A DNA stretch of 64,000 bases from Thiohalomonas denitrificans (GTDB lineage Bacteria; Pseudomonadota; Gammaproteobacteria; Thiohalomonadales; Thiohalomonadaceae). The position numbers were made by a program, and so were the translations under genes. The stretch lies in the NCBI RefSeq assembly GCF_900102855.1, contig NZ_FMWD01000003.1, positions 1 to 64,000 on the forward strand. Reading direction: 5' to 3'. The notes under the pieces are model-generated. The model was not told where the DNA came from. It ran no database searches and saw only the letters and a list, made by a program, of their open reading frames with translations. Position 1 is the first letter of the stretch. The number at the start of each line of letters is the position of its first letter. Shown here one piece after another: positions 55,405 to 64,000 of this stretch.

Positions 55405-57072
55405 TCAGACCTTCAGGGGCTTGTATTTGATGCGGTGCGGGTTGGCGGCTTCGTCACCGAGGCGGCGTTTGCGATCGGCCTCATAGTCGGCATAGTTGCC
55501 CTCGAACCAGGTTACCTGGGAGTCGCCCTCGAAGGCGAGAATATGGGTGGCGACGCGATCGAGGAACCAGCGGTCGTGCGAAATCACCACGACGCAGCCC
55601 GGAAACTCCAGAATCGCCTCTTCCAGGGCCCGCAGGGTCTCCACGTCCAGGTCATTGGTAGGCTCGTCCAGCAGCAGCAGGTTGCCGCCGCTCTGTAGCA
55701 GCTTCGCGAGGTGCAGCCGGTTGCGCTCGCCTCCCGAGAGATCCCCGACCCGCTTCTGCTGGTCGGCACCCTTGAAATTGAAGCGACTTGCATAGGCGCG
55801 GGAGTTAAGCTCGAAATCGCCCACAGTGATGATGTCGCGGCCATCGGAGATCTCCTCCCACACGCTCTTCTTCGCGTCCAGGGCATCGCGACTCTGATCC
55901 ACGTAGGCCAGTTTTACTGTATCGCCGATACGCAGTTCACCACCGTCGGGCTTCTCCTCGCCTGTCAGCATGCGGAACAGGGTGGTCTTGCCGGCCCCGT
56001 TGGGGCCGATCACACCGACAATGCCGCCGCGGGGCAGGTCGAAAGACATGTCCTCGACCAACAGCCGGTCGCCGAAGCCCTTGCGGATCTTGTCCGCCTC
56101 GACCACTACATCCCCCAGACGCGGACCGGGCGGTATGAAGAGCTCGTTGGTCTCGTTGCGCTTCTGATACTCCCTGGAGGCCATTTCGTCGAAGCGCGAG
56201 AGACGCGCCTTGGATTTGGACTGGCGGCCCTTGGGGTTGGAGCGCACCCACTCCAGCTCCTGCTTCATCGTTTTTACGCGTGCCTGCTCCTGCTTTTGCT
56301 CCATCTCCAGGCGCTTCTCCTTCTGCTCCAGCCAGGAGGAGTAGTTGCCCTCCCAGGGAATACCGTGGCCGCGATCCAGTTCCAGGATCCAGCCGGCGAC
56401 GTTATCGAGGAAATAGCGGTCATGGGTGACCGCCACCACGGTGCCGCTGTAGTCATGCAGGAAGCGCTCCAGCCAGGCTACTGACTCGGCATCCAGGTGG
56501 TTGGTGGGCTCATCCAGCAGCAGCATGTCCGGCTTCTCCAGCAGCAGCTTGCAAAGCGCCACGCGGCGGCGTTCACCGCCCGACAGTTTGGTGACATCGG
56601 CATCCCAGGGAGGGAGGCGCAGGGCGTCGGCGGCGATCTCCAGGTGACGTTCGAGGTCGTGGCCGTCGGTGGCCTGAATCAGCGCCTCGAGTTCGCCCTG
56701 CTCCTTGGCGAGGGCGTCGAAATCGGCATCAGGGTCGGCATAGGCGGTATAGACCGCATCCAGACGGTCCAGCGCGTCCTTGATCGGCTTGACGGCCTCT
56801 TCCACGTTCCCGCGTACATCCTTTTCGGGATCGAGCTGCGGTTCTTGGGGCAGGTAGCCGATCTTGATTCCCGGTTGCGGACGCGCTTCGCCCTCAATCT
56901 CGGTATCGATGCCCGCCATGACGCGCAGCAGCGAGGATTTACCGGCACCGTTGAGGCCCAGCACGCCGATTTTGGCGCCCGGGAAAAAAGAGAGGGAGAT
57001 ATTCTCCAGAATGGTCCGCTTTGGCGGTACCACCTTGGAGACACGATTCATGGTATAGATGTACTGGGCCAT
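55405..57072 (-). CDS. ettA: energy-dependent translational throttle protein EttA
   Basis: 555 residues with two ABC domains: Walker [17 protein letters not shown] and [16 protein letters not shown], signatures [17 protein letters not shown] and [16 protein letters not shown], and the ABC-F linker between them (arm region about 245-310). The start [22 protein letters not shown] is that of EttA. It binds the ribosomal E site and gates entry into elongation according to ATP level. Divergent from the PAS kinase. Confidence 0.96.
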   Translation of the reverse strand: MAQYIYTMNRVSKVVPPKRTILENISLSFFPGAKIGVLGLNGAGKSSLLRVMAGIDTEIEGEARPQPGIKIGYLPQEPQLDPEKDVRGNVEEAVKPIKDALDRLDAVYTAYADPDADFDALAKEQGELEALIQATDGHDLERHLEIAADALRLPPWDADVTKLSGGERRRVALCKLLLEKPDMLLLDEPTNHLDAESVAWLERFLHDYSGTVVAVTHDRYFLDNVAGWILELDRGHGIPWEGNYSSWLEQKEKRLEMEQKQEQARVKTMKQELEWVRSNPKGRQSKSKARLSRFDEMASREYQKRNETNELFIPPGPRLGDVVVEADKIRKGFGDRLLVEDMSFDLPRGGIVGVIGPNGAGKTTLFRMLTGEEKPDGGELRIGDTVKLAYVDQSRDALDAKKSVWEEISDGRDIITVGDFELNSRAYASRFNFKGADQQKRVGDLSGGERNRLHLAKLLQSGGNLLLLDEPTNDLDVETLRALEEAILEFPGCVVVISHDRWFLDRVATHILAFEGDSQVTWFEGNYADYEADRKRRLGDEAANPHRIKYKPLKV

Positions 57073-57267
57073 AGAGTTTAAAGCGCATTAGCAAGGTGGA
57101 AATGAAACTGCATTATAACGAGGCGCTGCCGATGGCAGCAAAGCGGCCTTCAAACAGTGACGTAATTCTCGGATCTGAAAAATTATTAAGGCAGAAGCTT
57201 GGCATCTGATCTATGTTTCTAACCAATAAAAAGATTTCCTGGGTCCTGGATTGACTCAAAGCGGGGA

Positions 57268-59130
57268 ATGATGGACAAAATTGAAGAAGCCGCGACCGAC
57301 TACAGCGGACCAGGATTGGCAGGGCCCGCTCCTGCTATCACCGAACCGGTATTCGTGCTCGGCCCGGACGGTTCGATTTTGGATTACAGCCGAGCTACTG
57401 CTGCACTGACGGAGTTCACTTCGAAAGACTTCTTCGACCTGCTTCATCCCGACGACCACTCTACGTTTTTGTCCGCTCTCGACATGAGAGGTTCCGAGTC
57501 GAGCGTCAAGGCACGCATTGTCACCCCCGGGGGGCACCGCTTGTGCCGCTGGTCGCTCATGGCTACCGGGGCTGGAGTAACCCTCGCTATCGCCAAGCCC
57601 CTGAATGACTCCGCGGAGGTCGAAGACCTTCCGGCAGAGGCGGAATTGGCCGACGCGCTGTTTCGCTCTGAAAACACAGTAGGACTGGTGCTGGACAGCA
57701 GAGGCTACATCGTGCGCTTCAGTCCTGGCGCCGAACGGCTAAGTGGCTTGCCGGCCCAGGAGGTACTTGGAGTCGCCATCTGGAAAACGGTAATTGCTCC
57801 GGAGTACGCGGATGAGGTCCGTCGCTGTTTCGAGTTGCCGCTCAAGAACCGCCAGTGGATGCAGGACATCATTTGGAGGACGGCGGAAGGCGGACGGCGA
57901 CGGCTCTCCTGCTCCATTACTGCGGTCGGTGGTGATGATCTGCGGGCAGAGTACTTTGTGGCCAATGCTGTCGATCTGACAGAGTGCTGTACTGCCCAGC
58001 GACAGCTCGCCGAGGCGGAAGAGCGCTATCGCCGAATGGTGGAGATCTCGTTTGAACTCGAAGTTACCCAGTGTGAAGGCGTGATTGTCTCCATGAACCA
58101 GAGCGGTGCCGAATTTCTCGGTGCCGATTCAGCAGAGGCGTTCATCGGTCGGCCTATCAACAGTCTCTATGCGCCCGACTGTCGTGAAACTGTTTCACAG
58201 AGGGCGCAGCTGGCTATCGAAAGATGGGAACCGGCTCCACTGGAGGAGCGTGACATGCTGCGACTCGATGGCAGCACGGTAACGGTAGAAGTGGCCGCGA
58301 TACCGATGAACTACGAGGGTCGACCGGCTACCCATGCGGTGATTCGGGATATTTCCGGCCGCAAGGCGAACGAGCGCGAACTGCTTCGCTATCGGGAACA
58401 TCTGGAGGAACTGGTGGCCCAGCGAACCACAGAGCTGGTGGCGGTCAACCGGGAACTGGAGACATTCAGTCACTCGGTGTCCCATGATTTGCACGCACCA
58501 TTGCGCGCCATCAACGGCTTTGTCGGAGTCCTGCTGGAGGATTTTGGTGAACAATTCCGGGGAGAAGCGCTCCACTACCTGGGCCGTGTGGCCGCCAATA
58601 CTGAACGGATGGCCGGGATTATTGACAATCTCATGCTCCTTTCCCGGGTCACGCGGCAGCAGATGGAGCAGCATCCGGTGGATTTGACGGAAGTGGGGCG
58701 CAGCGTGCTGGAAGAACTGCGGGTTGCCGAACCGGAGCGTCAGACGGAAGTGTTTTTCGATGAAAATATGCAGACCATCGGTGATCCGGCCCTGCTGCGG
58801 GTGGTGGTTCAAAACCTTCTCGGCAATGCCTGGAAGTATTCGGCGCGGGAAGCGGCGCCACGGATTGAATTTCGTACCGAGAAGGACGGTGAAGGGCGGC
58901 GCTATTTCTGTGTGCGTGATAACGGTGTCGGCTTTGACATGACTCACGCGAAGGATCTGTTCGGCGCCTTTAACCGCTTTCATAGCCCATCGGAATTCAA
59001 GGGTGACGGAATTGGACTGGCGACGGTGAAGCGAATCATTCTGCGCCACGGTGGCGAGGTCTGGGCCCACAGTCGTGAAGGTGAAGGCGCCTGTTTCTGC
59101 TTCCGCCTTCCGGGCGTAAAGAAGAGTTAA
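57268..59130 (+). CDS. soluble PAS-domain histidine kinase
   Basis: 620 residues, no membrane segment. A first degenerate PAS (about 30-110), a second (RSENTVGLVLDSRGYIVRFSPGAERL, about 130-245) and a third (EERYRRMVEISFELEVTQCEGVIVSMNQ, about 250-370), then the phytochrome-type dimerisation domain (ETFSHSVSHDLHAPLRAING, His near 408) and HATPase domain (NLLGNAWKYSARE, DNGVGFDMTHAKDLFGAFNRFH, GDGIGLATVKRIILRHGG). ATG 57268 and 57271 are adjacent; the second has better spacing from GGGGA. Precedes the REC-PAS-GGDEF gene. Confidence 0.92.
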   Translation: MMDKIEEAATDYSGPGLAGPAPAITEPVFVLGPDGSILDYSRATAALTEFTSKDFFDLLHPDDHSTFLSALDMRGSESSVKARIVTPGGHRLCRWSLMATGAGVTLAIAKPLNDSAEVEDLPAEAELADALFRSENTVGLVLDSRGYIVRFSPGAERLSGLPAQEVLGVAIWKTVIAPEYADEVRRCFELPLKNRQWMQDIIWRTAEGGRRRLSCSITAVGGDDLRAEYFVANAVDLTECCTAQRQLAEAEERYRRMVEISFELEVTQCEGVIVSMNQSGAEFLGADSAEAFIGRPINSLYAPDCRETVSQRAQLAIERWEPAPLEERDMLRLDGSTVTVEVAAIPMNYEGRPATHAVIRDISGRKANERELLRYREHLEELVAQRTTELVAVNRELETFSHSVSHDLHAPLRAINGFVGVLLEDFGEQFRGEALHYLGRVAANTERMAGIIDNLMLLSRVTRQQMEQHPVDLTEVGRSVLEELRVAEPERQTEVFFDENMQTIGDPALLRVVVQNLLGNAWKYSAREAAPRIEFRTEKDGEGRRYFCVRDNGVGFDMTHAKDLFGAFNRFHSPSEFKGDGIGLATVKRIILRHGGEVWAHSREGEGACFCFRLPGVKKS

Positions 59131-59332
59131 ATCCGTACCAGACAGGAAACCGGTTGGTGATATCGCATATTCCAGGAATAGGAAATTGTGGCTATCGCTA
59201 TGTTGTTGATTTCATTGGTTACTGCTCCTTGACGTACGTTTTTCAGGTGCTTTTCACTTGAGACGACTTCCAAGCCTGAATAGGATAGGCTCTCCGGCAT
59301 TACCGGATCGGCCAACGGACCAGGTGAATTCA

Positions 59333-61045
59333 ATGGAACCTCACGCGAGCACGATCCATCTAAAAGTTCTCCTTGTCGAGGATTCCGAAGACGATGCGTT
59401 CCTCCTTATGCGCGAACTGCGCAAGGGTGGCTACAGTCCCGAATACCGCCAAGTGGACTGCTTGAGCGACGTCGAGACCGCTCTTTCGGAGAGCTGGGAT
59501 CTCGTGCTGTCCGACTACAGTCTGCCCGGCTTCACCGCCCTCGACGTGCTCCGCCTTTTGGGGCGCTTCGCGCTGGATCTTCCCTTTATCGTCGTCTCCG
59601 GGGCGGTCGGCGAGGAGACCGTGATCAATACGATCCACGCCGGTGCCCACAACTACATCATGAAGGACAATCTGGCCCGGCTGAACTCGGCAGTAGAGAG
59701 AGAGCTGGGGGAGGCGGAGGGGCGTCGGCAGCGTCGTCGGGCGGAACTGGCGCTGCAGCAGAGTGAAGAGCATTTTCGACAGCTGGCCGGCAACATCGAT
59801 GGCGTGCTCTGGCTGATCGATCTGGACGAAGAACGGATGATTTACGTCAATCCGGGATTTGAGCAGATCTGGGAGCGTCCCGCGACCACGCTTTTCGGGG
59901 CACTCGACGAGTTCCTCGATTTCGTCCATCCCGAGGACTATGACCGTATTGAATCCATTTTGGTGGAGAAAGGCTGGGTAGGCCTGAACGACGAGTATCG
60001 TATCCAGCGACCCGATGGCAGCGAGCGCTGGCTGGCCACTCATTCGTTTCCGATTCGCGATGAATCGGGACGGATATATCGATGTGCCGGCCTGACCCGT
60101 GACGTGACTGCACGTAAACAGGCCGAGCAGGAGCGTGAAAAGCTGTTTCGGGCCCTGGAGCAGACGGCCGATATGGTCATGATCACGAACCGGGATGGTG
60201 TTATCGAGTATGTGAATGCCGCGTTTGAGGATGTGACCGGCTATCAACGCCAGGATGTCACCGGGAAACAGCCCAGCATTCTCAGCTCCGGTATACAGGA
60301 CCCCGATTTCTTCACCCGTATGTGGCGGGCGCTCACCAACGGCTTGCCATTTACCGATCTGTTCATCAACCGTCGCAAGGATGGCGATCTCTACTACGAG
60401 GCCAAAACCATCACTCCGGTCCGTGATGAGCACGGTGACGTAACCCATTTCGTAGCCACTGGCAAGGATGTGACCCGTCGTCTGGCCCGTCAGGAGTCGC
60501 TTCAACACCTGGTGGGGCGGGATGCGCTCACCGGCCTGGGCAACCGGGTGCTGTTTGTCGAACGCCTCTCCAGGGGACTGCTGAGCGCTCGCAGGACCAA
60601 CGAGTCTCTGGCCGTGATGTGCGTCGGAATCGATCTGTCGGGACTGCTGGGTGAGGCACAGATGGAGGACCTCGGCGAACGTCTTTTGACTGCGGCGGCC
60701 CATAGAATCAAGAAGAATCTCGACCGTGCCGAGGGACTCGCGCGCCTGAAACGGGAGCAGTTCGCTGCGATCATCTCCGGGGTGGATGACTCGGCTGAGC
60801 TGGAAGTGATCGCGCAGCAGTTGATTGACGCCTTCTCCGAACCGGTGGAAGCCGACGGCTACCAGCTGTTCCTGACGCTCAGTGTCGGCATCAGCGTTTT
60901 CCCCAACGACGGGGAAGAGACCGAATCCCTCATGCGGCACGCCGAAACCGCCATGCAGCACACCCGGGCTACGGATCGGGCCGGTTACGGCTTCTTCAAC
61001 TCGGGCATGTCCTTCTCACGGGGTGAAAAGCCGCTTTCCAGTTAG
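59333..61045 (+). CDS. REC-PAS-PAS protein with degenerate GGDEF domain
   Basis: 570 residues from ATG 59333. Receiver domain (VLLVEDSEDDAFLLMREL, phosphoacceptor Asp in LVLSDYSLPGF, about residue 62), two PAS domains (about 145-265 and 270-390, the second with NRDGVIEYVNAAFEDVTGY), and a GGDEF-like C-terminus (GRDALTGLGNRVLFVERL). At the catalytic site the GGDEF motif is replaced by KREQF (473-477), so it should not make cyclic di-GMP but may bind GTP or c-di-GMP. Likely partner of the PAS kinase 200 bp upstream. Confidence 0.9.
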   Translation: MEPHASTIHLKVLLVEDSEDDAFLLMRELRKGGYSPEYRQVDCLSDVETALSESWDLVLSDYSLPGFTALDVLRLLGRFALDLPFIVVSGAVGEETVINTIHAGAHNYIMKDNLARLNSAVERELGEAEGRRQRRRAELALQQSEEHFRQLAGNIDGVLWLIDLDEERMIYVNPGFEQIWERPATTLFGALDEFLDFVHPEDYDRIESILVEKGWVGLNDEYRIQRPDGSERWLATHSFPIRDESGRIYRCAGLTRDVTARKQAEQEREKLFRALEQTADMVMITNRDGVIEYVNAAFEDVTGYQRQDVTGKQPSILSSGIQDPDFFTRMWRALTNGLPFTDLFINRRKDGDLYYEAKTITPVRDEHGDVTHFVATGKDVTRRLARQESLQHLVGRDALTGLGNRVLFVERLSRGLLSARRTNESLAVMCVGIDLSGLLGEAQMEDLGERLLTAAAHRIKKNLDRAEGLARLKREQFAAIISGVDDSAELEVIAQQLIDAFSEPVEADGYQLFLTLSVGISVFPNDGEETESLMRHAETAMQHTRATDRAGYGFFNSGMSFSRGEKPLSS

Positions 61046-61229
61046 TTCGTTTGCTGGGGCCAGTACACTAGAGGGGCTTGCCACCGGAACGTGTTCACCC
61101 CCGCTGCGGCGTTCGCCGTTGCCGGGGTGTTGTCGTTTGGTGGCCTTGAAAATCGATGGTCCCGTAACCATTTTCTGATGAATATAAGAATCTACTAATA
61201 TGCCTCTCTGTCATAGAGGATCGAAACGC

Positions 61230-62246
61230 ATGCGGATACAACCCTTGATCGCTGCGGCTGCCTTGCTGCTTGCCCCCTCGACCATTGCCGGTGCCGCCCA
61301 GCTGCCGTTTGCCGTCGCCGAGGCGCGGGTCGAAACGATCGAACGCGAACAGGTTTTCGACGCGGTTCTCGAAGCCGTGCACCGGGCCACGGTTTCGGCG
61401 CAGACCTCCGGGCGGATTCTCGAAGTGAATTTCGATATCGACGACTACGTCTCCAAAGACGAAGTGATTGTTCGTCTGCGCGACCAGCAGCAGCGCGCGG
61501 CGCTGGATGCGGCTGAGGCCACGCTTGCCGAGGCGCAGGCCAGTTTCAGACGCATGCAGGATCTGCTGAACCGCGACCTGGTGTCTCGATCCGAGTTCGA
61601 CAAGGCCGAAGCCGCCCTGCTATCGGCCAGGGCGGCGGTGGAGCAGGCACGGGATCAGCTTGAAAATACCCGGGTGCGGGCCCCCTTCAGCGGCATCGTG
61701 GTGGAGCGACATGTGGAGCCCGGTGAAACGGCCAGTCCGGGGCAGCCCCTGATGACCGGCCTCTCCCTCGAGCAGTTGCGCGCCACGGCCAACGTATCCC
61801 AGCCGTACGTAGATCAGGTCCGCCAGCGGGGGCAGGCGCGCATTACTCTTCCCGCCGCAGTGGGCGAAGAGCAACAGGTGGTGGAGGCCAAAAGCATAAC
61901 CGTCAGTCCCTATGCGGATTCTGAGAGCCATACCTTTCGAGTTCGGGTCGATTTGCCGGATGGGCGGCACGGCTCTTATCCGGGTATGTTCGCCAAAGTG
62001 GCTTTTACCGTCGGCGAATGGGAGCGACTGCTCGTTCCGAGCCAGGCGGTGGTCCACCGTTCCGAGGTCACCGCTGTTTACGTCGTGCGGGATGGGAGTA
62101 TCAGCTTCCGACAGATCCGTGTTGGCCGTGACCACGACGGCATGACCGAGGTTTTGGCCGGGCTCTCCGACGGTGAAAAGGTTGCACTGGACCCGATTCG
62201 GGCCGGTGTCTACCTGAAGGACGTTCGTGCAGGTGAAGCTCAATGA
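61230..62246 (+). CDS. RND efflux membrane-fusion protein
   Basis: 338 residues from ATG 61230, with a signal peptide (MRIQPLIAAAALLLAPSTIAGAA). HlyD-like organisation: VSAQTSGRILEVNFDIDDYVSKDEVIVRL (lipoyl half), a coiled-coil hairpin (about 95-145), second lipoyl half (VRAPFSGIVVERHVEPGETASPGQPL) and beta-barrel (DGRHGSYPGMFAKVAFTVGE). Links the RND permease to an outer-membrane channel. Overlaps the permease start (ATGA). Confidence 0.92.
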   Translation: MRIQPLIAAAALLLAPSTIAGAAQLPFAVAEARVETIEREQVFDAVLEAVHRATVSAQTSGRILEVNFDIDDYVSKDEVIVRLRDQQQRAALDAAEATLAEAQASFRRMQDLLNRDLVSRSEFDKAEAALLSARAAVEQARDQLENTRVRAPFSGIVVERHVEPGETASPGQPLMTGLSLEQLRATANVSQPYVDQVRQRGQARITLPAAVGEEQQVVEAKSITVSPYADSESHTFRVRVDLPDGRHGSYPGMFAKVAFTVGEWERLLVPSQAVVHRSEVTAVYVVRDGSISFRQIRVGRDHDGMTEVLAGLSDGEKVALDPIRAGVYLKDVRAGEAQ

Positions 62247-64000
62247 GTGAAAAGCTGGGTATCTCCGGCCGCATTGCCAGCCGCTTCCTTACTACCGAGA
62301 TTACGCCACTGCTGGCGCTCGTCGGACTGCTGCTGGGCGTCTTTGCAGTGCTGGTTACCCCGCGCGAGGAAGAGCCGCAAATCAATGTCACCTTTGCCAA
62401 TATCTTCATTGCCTACCCGGGTGCGCAGGCCCGGGAGGTCCAGAACCTTATCAGTGTTCCAGCCGAACAGATCCTCTCCGAAATCGAAGGAGTGAACCAC
62501 GTCTATTCCACCTCGCAGCCCGGCTTGTCGGTGCTGACGGTGGAATATGAGGTGGGTGAGGATCGCACCAGTGCCATCGTTCGGCTCTATAACGCGATTT
62601 TTTCCAACGAGGACTGGCTTCCGCAGAACCTGGGCATAGCCCAGCCGATCATCAAGCCCAAGGGCATCGATGATGTTCCCATCGTGTCGCTGACCCTGTG
62701 GAGCGAGGACCCCGCCATCGGTGGCTATGAGCTGCAGAAGGTGGCGCATGCCATCGAATCGGAACTGAAGCGCGTTCAGGGTACCCGGGACATCTATACC
62801 ATCGGTGGTCCGGATCAGGTCGCCCATGTCCTGCTGGATCCGGCCAGGCTGGCCGGCTATGGCATCGCCTTCGACGATCTGCGTCAGGCCCTGCAGGTGT
62901 CCAATGCCACCCGCCCCTCCGGTGCGCTGGTCAATAACAATCGCGAAATCCTGGTTCAGTCCGGTGAGTTCCTGACGTCGGTGAACGAGGTGCGTTCGCT
63001 GGTGGTGGGAGTCCATGACGGCAAGCCGGTCTATCTGGATGACGTGGCCGAGGTAAGTCGCGGTCCCGATCAGCCCGAGCAGTATGCCTGGTTTGGTACC
63101 GGCCCTGCGGCCGAAGCCAAGGGGATCGATACCGCCGGTGAGTTTCCTGCCGTGACGGTGGCGATTGCGAAACAGCCTGGAACCAATGCGGTGGCGATTG
63201 CCAATGAGGTTATCGAGCGCTTCGAACAGCTGAAGGGCATCGTTGTACCGGACGGGGTCCAGGCGACCGTCACCCGCGATTACGGTCAGACGGCTAACGA
63301 CAAGGCGCAGACCCTGATCACAAAGCTGATGTTTGCCACCGCCTCGGTAGTGTTGCTGGTGCTGCTGGCCCTGGGCTGGCGGGAGGCCATCATTGTCGGC
63401 ACCGCAGTGGTCATCACCCTGGCCATTACCCTGTTCGCATCCTGGGCCTGGGGATTCACCCTCAATCGGGTATCGCTATTCGCCCTGATTTTCTCCATCG
63501 GGATACTGGTCGATGATGCCATCGTGGTGGTGGAGAATATCCATCGCCATATGCAATTCGGAGACAAGAGCCTGCTGGAGTCAATCCCGGCCGCGGTCGA
63601 TGAGGTAGGGGGCCCGACCATCCTGGCAACCCTCACTGTCATTGCCGCACTGCTGCCGATGGCCTTCGTAACCGGCTTGATGGGACCCTATATGAGTCCG
63701 ATTCCCATCAATGCCAGTATCGGCATGCTGATCTCCCTGGCGGTGGCATTCATGATCACACCCTGGATGTCGAACAAGCTGCTGAGCCGTTCGCATGCGG
63801 CCCATAGTGGAGATGAATCGGGTGAAACCGGGCTCTACAAACTGTTCCTGCGTGGTATCGGCCCGTTTCTGAGCGAACGCAAGGGGCGCGGCAGGCGCTG
63901 GATACTGGGCGGCGCGGTGATAGTGCTCATCATGGGCTCCATGGCACTGGTCGGCATGCAGCTGGTGGTGATGAAGATGCTGCCCTTCGACAACAAATCG
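62243..64000 (+). CDS. RND efflux permease, cut by window end
   Basis: First 586 codons of an AcrB-family permease; the C-terminus is outside the window. First membrane segment at about 22-40, porter domains following, then TM2 to TM5 (about 350-500) with the TM4 motif GILVDDAIVVVENIHRHM, whose Asp pair drives proton coupling. The start TPREEEPQINVTFANIFIAYPGA is that of the HAE-1/HME-like branch; the substrate is unknown and could be a drug or metal. No outer-membrane channel gene is seen before it. Confidence 0.92.
   Translation, partial: MSEKLGISGRIASRFLTTEITPLLALVGLLLGVFAVLVTPREEEPQINVTFANIFIAYPGAQAREVQNLISVPAEQILSEIEGVNHVYSTSQPGLSVLTVEYEVGEDRTSAIVRLYNAIFSNEDWLPQNLGIAQPIIKPKGIDDVPIVSLTLWSEDPAIGGYELQKVAHAIESELKRVQGTRDIYTIGGPDQVAHVLLDPARLAGYGIAFDDLRQALQVSNATRPSGALVNNNREILVQSGEFLTSVNEVRSLVVGVHDGKPVYLDDVAEVSRGPDQPEQYAWFGTGPAAEAKGIDTAGEFPAVTVAIAKQPGTNAVAIANEVIERFEQLKGIVVPDGVQATVTRDYGQTANDKAQTLITKLMFATASVVLLVLLALGWREAIIVGTAVVITLAITLFASWAWGFTLNRVSLFALIFSIGILVDDAIVVVENIHRHMQFGDKSLLESIPAAVDEVGGPTILATLTVIAALLPMAFVTGLMGPYMSPIPINASIGMLISLAVAFMITPWMSNKLLSRSHAAHSGDESGETGLYKLFLRGIGPFLSERKGRGRRWILGGAVIVLIMGSMALVGMQLVVMKMLPFDNKS

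Overview
The window is a piece of chromosome from a sulfur-oxidizing gammaproteobacterium, probably a chemolithotroph of the Chromatiales type. The blocks pepA-holC-valS and, divergently, lptF-lptG are the standard gammaproteobacterial arrangement. SoxB (thiosulfate oxidation) and a Tat-exported HiPIP point to sulfur-based electron transport. The sequence is GC-rich, genes are dense, and intergenic gaps are full of short palindromic repeats of several families. No rRNA, tRNA or CRISPR was recognised.

Layout: 1-95 holds what looks like the 3' end (domains V and VI) of a group II intron. 828-9899 is the valS/holC/pepA versus lptFG block, with a seven-copy tandem array of a palindromic element at 4047-4642; arms of intergenic repeats also sit inside the valS reading frame. 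10038-16451 carries an RDD membrane protein, purL, a small unknown, a DUF488 protein and an inositol-monophosphatase-like enzyme. 16835-19024 is a translationally coupled set: Acr3 arsenite efflux, a CC-motif protein and a tandem universal stress protein.

19242-31368 is the most interesting region. A periplasmic binding protein, a histidine kinase and a sigma54-type (NtrC-family) response regulator run leftward. A complex iron-sulfur molybdoenzyme (B, C, A subunits) plus TorD chaperone and five unusual accessory genes run rightward. The 483-bp divergent control region contains three copies of the palindrome GTTAC-N6-GTAAC and sigma54-like -24/-12 elements facing both ways. The layout recalls ttrRSBCA and arxXSR/arxBABCD, but the catalytic subunit has Asp in place of the third Cys of its N-terminal cluster motif, and the accessory set matches no operon I know. 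The substrate is unknown; sulfur oxyanions or arsenite are the leading candidates.

31454-45281 holds mostly housekeeping genes (Bax-like glucosaminidase, polysaccharide deacetylase, glucan phosphorylase, Tex, DinB, a YbaK-HDOD fusion, an exported pentapeptide-repeat protein, DUF1015) and a Rieske-like protein that has lost all four cluster ligands while keeping the disulfide cysteines. 45452-49068 has soxB, an MgtC/DUF4010 membrane protein and the HiPIP. 49146-57072 has a DUF523/DUF1722 protein, a USP-like protein coupled to a LonB-type protease, TrpB2 and EttA. 57268-61045 is a PAS histidine kinase followed by a REC-PAS-PAS protein with a degenerate GGDEF domain. The window ends in an RND efflux pair whose permease runs off the right edge.
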